From Qiania dongpingensis (GTDB taxonomy: Bacteria; Bacillota; Clostridia; Lachnospirales; Lachnospiraceae), in NCBI RefSeq assembly GCF_014337195.1, contig NZ_CP060634.1, forward strand, positions 992,001-1,056,000: a stretch of DNA of 64,000 bases, given 5' to 3'. Shown piece after piece: positions 61,308 to 64,000 of the stretch. Position 1 is the first letter of the stretch; each line of letters opens with the position of its first letter. A model generated the notes under the pieces. That model saw nothing but the letters and a program-made list of their open reading frames with translations. It did not search any database and was not told the origin of the DNA. Made by a program: the position numbers and the translations under genes.

Positions 61308-63080
61308 TCAGCCGTCCGCGTCCAGCTGCCGTTTTAAATAAGTTCCCACCACGTTGGAGAAATTGGCGATATCCCGGATGTAGGCGAAATCCTTTCCAAA
61401 TATCTTTTTCTCCGCGCTCAGGTCAATTTCTTTTCCCGCAAATACTCCGAGGACAGATATCCCCATGTTCCTGGCATGCCGCACTTCCCTGGCCGTATCG
61501 GTGACCGCGTATTCTCCGCCGTAGGTGTGAGGGTTCTTGCTGTTCGGCCTGTTCACGATTATGTCGTTGGGCCTTCCGTCACTCAGTACGATCAGAATCT
61601 TATTTTCCTCCTGCCGCTTTAAAAGCCCGTCCGCGGCCGCCCGGATGGCCAGTCCATCCCGATTGTTGGACGAAGTCGTATATTCCATGATATTCTTATC
61701 CGCAGATTTATCGTCGTCATAGTCCCGAAACCGGTGCAGCACCGTATAATCCCAAAAGGTACAGAAGCTCATGACCCGGTGAGGAATCTCCACGCTGCTC
61801 AGCGCCCTGCTGATGATATACCCCTGCAGGGCTACCTTAGGCTGCCTTACTCTCTGAGAACCGCTGGCGTCAATCAGCACATCCACGACAAAATCCGTCG
61901 AATTCCGGCTGATCGTCCTGGTGAACAGCCTCTTGTCTTCTGTCCTTCCCACCTTCCAGAGCAGGTTCGGCGTCACATGCCCGTGATCATCTCTGACATA
62001 TTCCATTTCACTCCGCCGCATAAGCGCCTGCTTCAGGACTCCCGTCAGGATCGTTATATTCTTCCTGGCCAGATTATGGTTCTGATAATATACTCTTTTG
62101 TTCTGCTCCGCCTGCCGCAGAGCATATTGGTACTGGTAATTATTTTTTACCGGGCTTCTCAGGATCCCCTCCGTAAAATACAGGCTGCAGTCTCCATGCG
62201 CCCCCCGGCACAGCTGATAATCCAGCCGCTTTCCCTCCAGGCGGCTCAAATAGGACCTTCCGAAGTTAAGCTCCACATACGAATACACCTTCTGCAGATC
62301 CTCTTCTTTTACCCGGACTATATGGGTGTTCCCTTCTCTTTTTTCCTTCTTCTCCTGCTCGTCCTCCTGGGCCGTCCTCGTCATGGCCTGGGAAACCCGC
62401 CTCATATAATCGTCAAAGCTCTCCTCGGAAGCGTTCTCCTTCAGAAAGTCCCTCCAGCCAAACTCTGCAAGCTCCTCCAGAGTCACCGCCAGCACCTCGT
62501 CCAGACCGCCTTGTTTTTCCTCAAAGCTTCTGTCAAGAAGACGATTATACAGGTCATCTACCACCCGTATGATGTCCATGGTCTCAGAGGATTCCTCAAG
62601 ACTTAGCACATCTGTCAGCGCCTGCTCAAGCTTCCTGGTCGCCCGGTACCCCGGCGCCAGAGCCTTTTTCATATACGCCATCCTCAGCATACCGGTCATG
62701 GATTCCGCCAGCCTTCTGTCGTCATATTCCAGAATATCGGAAAACGCCTGCCGGCGGATTTCCTGCACTCCGCTTCGCTCTTCCTCAACTTTTTTGTGGA
62801 CTGCCGCGTCTACGCAAGTTTGGGCCAGCCTCATCAGATTTTTCTGCTCCGCCCCTAAAAACGTCTTTTTCAACACATAAAGGGCCAGGGCGTCCTTGTC
62901 AAAATATCTGGCAAAGGCCCCCTGTTTGACCGCATCATATAAAGAAATATATCTGGATTTCTGAAAAGAGTCCACATCCAAAGAAACATCCAGATCATAA
63001 TCGCCGCTGACGGTCCACATCAGGTTCCGGATACGGTTTTCCACTTCCATCTGATGCTCATTTTCCCAATATTCCTTCAT
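61308..63080 (-). CDS. VWA-domain protein (NorD/CobT-like) paired with a MoxR ATPase
   Basis: The 590-residue cytoplasmic protein has a long helical N-terminal region (1-390). A C-terminal von Willebrand A domain follows, with the MIDAS motif DASGSQ (near residue 402), a conserved Thr later, and SDGRPND. No signal peptide or membrane helix is seen. With the adjacent AAA ATPase it forms a MoxR/VWA pair. Such pairs insert metals or remodel partner proteins; the partner here is not known. It starts 41 bp after the ATPase stop. Confidence 0.82.
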   Translation of the reverse strand: MKEYWENEHQMEVENRIRNLMWTVSGDYDLDVSLDVDSFQKSRYISLYDAVKQGAFARYFDKDALALYVLKKTFLGAEQKNLMRLAQTCVDAAVHKKVEEERSGVQEIRRQAFSDILEYDDRRLAESMTGMLRMAYMKKALAPGYRATRKLEQALTDVLSLEESSETMDIIRVVDDLYNRLLDRSFEEKQGGLDEVLAVTLEELAEFGWRDFLKENASEESFDDYMRRVSQAMTRTAQEDEQEKKEKREGNTHIVRVKEEDLQKVYSYVELNFGRSYLSRLEGKRLDYQLCRGAHGDCSLYFTEGILRSPVKNNYQYQYALRQAEQNKRVYYQNHNLARKNITILTGVLKQALMRRSEMEYVRDDHGHVTPNLLWKVGRTEDKRLFTRTISRNSTDFVVDVLIDASGSQRVRQPKVALQGYIISRALSSVEIPHRVMSFCTFWDYTVLHRFRDYDDDKSADKNIMEYTTSSNNRDGLAIRAAADGLLKRQEENKILIVLSDGRPNDIIVNRPNSKNPHTYGGEYAVTDTAREVRHARNMGISVLGVFAGKEIDLSAEKKIFGKDFAYIRDIANFSNVVGTYLKRQLDADG

Positions 63081-63121
63081 TTCCCGTACCTCTTCCTGTT
63101 TTCTGCCGCTCCTGACCGCGT

Positions 63122-64000
63122 CTAGGACTCAAATACGTCTGCCGCCGTCCAGCTGTCGGGAATCCTTGTCATGACCACATCGCCGATGATCTCTTTTTCA
63201 AAAATATCAAAGGTCTTATTGGTGATCCCCATTTTTACGGCCAAGGCTGGACGCAGACCGCTCCTCATGGTTTTCATGGATGCCAGAAGCCCTCTCAGAT
63301 CCAACGGCCGGGTCGTGATCTCCCCGTTAAATGCCTTTAGCTGCAGGTCCAAAAAGAGGCCGCAGAACTGTTCCAGCGCCTTGTCTTTTCCGTCGGGAAA
63401 CGTCACCTTCAGTATTTTCATCAAAGTAGCTTCATCCACCGGCGGCATATCAATGACCTGGAATCTGGAGACGAGGGCTTCATTGAGCTCTTTCGTCCCC
63501 GCATATCCATAATTCATCGTGCCGATGAATCTCGCAGCCGGGTGAAGCGATATCTTTTCATACCCTGGAACATCAATGATCCTCCGGTAATCCAGCGTGG
63601 CATGCAGCACCGAGACCGCGTCGTTCTTTGCCATATTGATCTCATCCAGCACCCCGAACCCGCCGTATTCGGCGCACTGATAAACAGGCCCTCTCCTCAG
63701 AGTCACTTCATTGTCCTTAAAGGTATCCGTACCGATCAGGGAACTGCTGTCCGTATTCACATGAAACGAAATATTATAGGTGGGGCGTCCAAACAGATAC
63801 GCCAGATTTTCTGCCAGTACATTTTTCCCGGTAGCCTTAGATCCGGAAAGAAGCAGATTCTCCCCCTGCAAAAGCGCGGCGATCGCCTGTTCCAGGATGT
63901 CCTTTCCATAGAAGGGAATCATCGGTATCACCAGCCTCTGCTTTTCACTCTCTGCCACATCATATAGTTTCCGGAAAGCCTCCAGATCGGCTATCAGCCC
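63122..64000 (-). CDS. MoxR-type AAA+ ATPase (cut by window end)
   Basis: The frame is open through base 64000 without a stop, so the N-terminus lies outside the window. The visible 292 residues include Walker A GSKATGKNVLAENLAYL, Walker B GVLDEINMAK and sensor 1 FIGTMNYGYAGTKELN. An arginine-containing ALVSRFQVIDMPP and an all-helical lid follow. The GSKATGKN variant of the P-loop (Lys-Ala-Thr in place of Gly-x-Gly) is unusual but keeps the GK. It lies upstream of the VWA gene in the same operon. A GTG at 63958 is in frame but is probably not the start. Confidence 0.88.
   Translation of the reverse strand, partial: GLIADLEAFRKLYDVAESEKQRLVIPMIPFYGKDILEQAIAALLQGENLLLSGSKATGKNVLAENLAYLFGRPTYNISFHVNTDSSSLIGTDTFKDNEVTLRRGPVYQCAEYGGFGVLDEINMAKNDAVSVLHATLDYRRIIDVPGYEKISLHPAARFIGTMNYGYAGTKELNEALVSRFQVIDMPPVDEATLMKILKVTFPDGKDKALEQFCGLFLDLQLKAFNGEITTRPLDLRGLLASMKTMRSGLRPALAVKMGITNKTFDIFEKEIIGDVVMTRIPDSWTAADVFES

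Overview
The window looks like chromosome from an anaerobic Gram-positive gut-type Clostridia, most likely a Lachnospiraceae. The evidence is a roughly 50% GC core genome, strong GGAGG ribosome binding sites, a stand-alone Spo0A-type DNA-binding domain, rubrerythrin, a RACo-type ASKHA ATPase, a small DUF6472-like protein and a single-chain PurL of about 1,250 residues. Genus and species cannot be fixed from sequence alone.

Layout. 1-13.7 kb: the C-terminus of a UvrA, a GDSL hydrolase, a PfkB sugar kinase divergent from a DeoR regulator, a MacB/FtsX-type ABC exporter, an NCS2 purine permease, an ASKHA ATPase, an orphan type IV pilin-like protein and a TrpXYZ-type ABC importer. 13.7-18.5 kb: an ABC-2 exporter (ATPase plus two membrane proteins) next to a histidine kinase/response regulator pair. 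18.55-18.96 kb: tRNA-Trp and tRNA-Ala (+) and tRNA-Val (-). 19-23.6 kb: two one-domain proteins (Spo0A_C and a FakA middle domain), an ECF sigma/anti-sigma pair and a two-gene ABC system. 23.6-27.4 kb: a siroheme sulfite-reductase-like protein with a CoA-disulfide-reductase/rhodanese flavoprotein, then a PanE-type reductase. 27.4-33 kb: an MMPL/RND transporter with a heptad-repeat partner and a divergent TetR regulator, followed by an 830-bp GC-rich non-coding island. 33.4-37.6 kb: a Ca2+-type P-ATPase, a Nim-like flavoprotein and an alpha/beta hydrolase.

37.56-49.35 kb is an integrated mobilizable element of about 11.8 kb. In order it holds TnpV, a complete type I restriction-modification operon on the minus strand (regulator-hsdM-DUF4145-hsdS-hsdR), a structured leader with a candidate oriT, a MobV relaxase, a small protein, and a large serine recombinase next to the right end. 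Its ends can be placed almost to the base because the flanks, rejoined at a GAGG core, give a perfect 11-bp intrinsic terminator hairpin behind the hydrolase gene. The element sits in the loop side of that terminator and splits it in two. The specificity subunit HsdS carries four identical 12-bp repeats (ELTA), the arrangement known from EcoR124-type enzymes, where repeat number sets the recognition spacer.

49.4-64 kb returns to core genes: purL, a CPBP protease, a sigma-like protein with a His/Cys-rich tail, an amidohydrolase, upp, a DUF6472-like protein, an acetyltransferase, nadE, a 64-bp perfect tandem repeat (3.75 copies), rubrerythrin, a second acetyltransferase, and a VWA protein with a MoxR-type AAA ATPase that runs off the window. 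I see no CRISPR array, rRNA or prophage.
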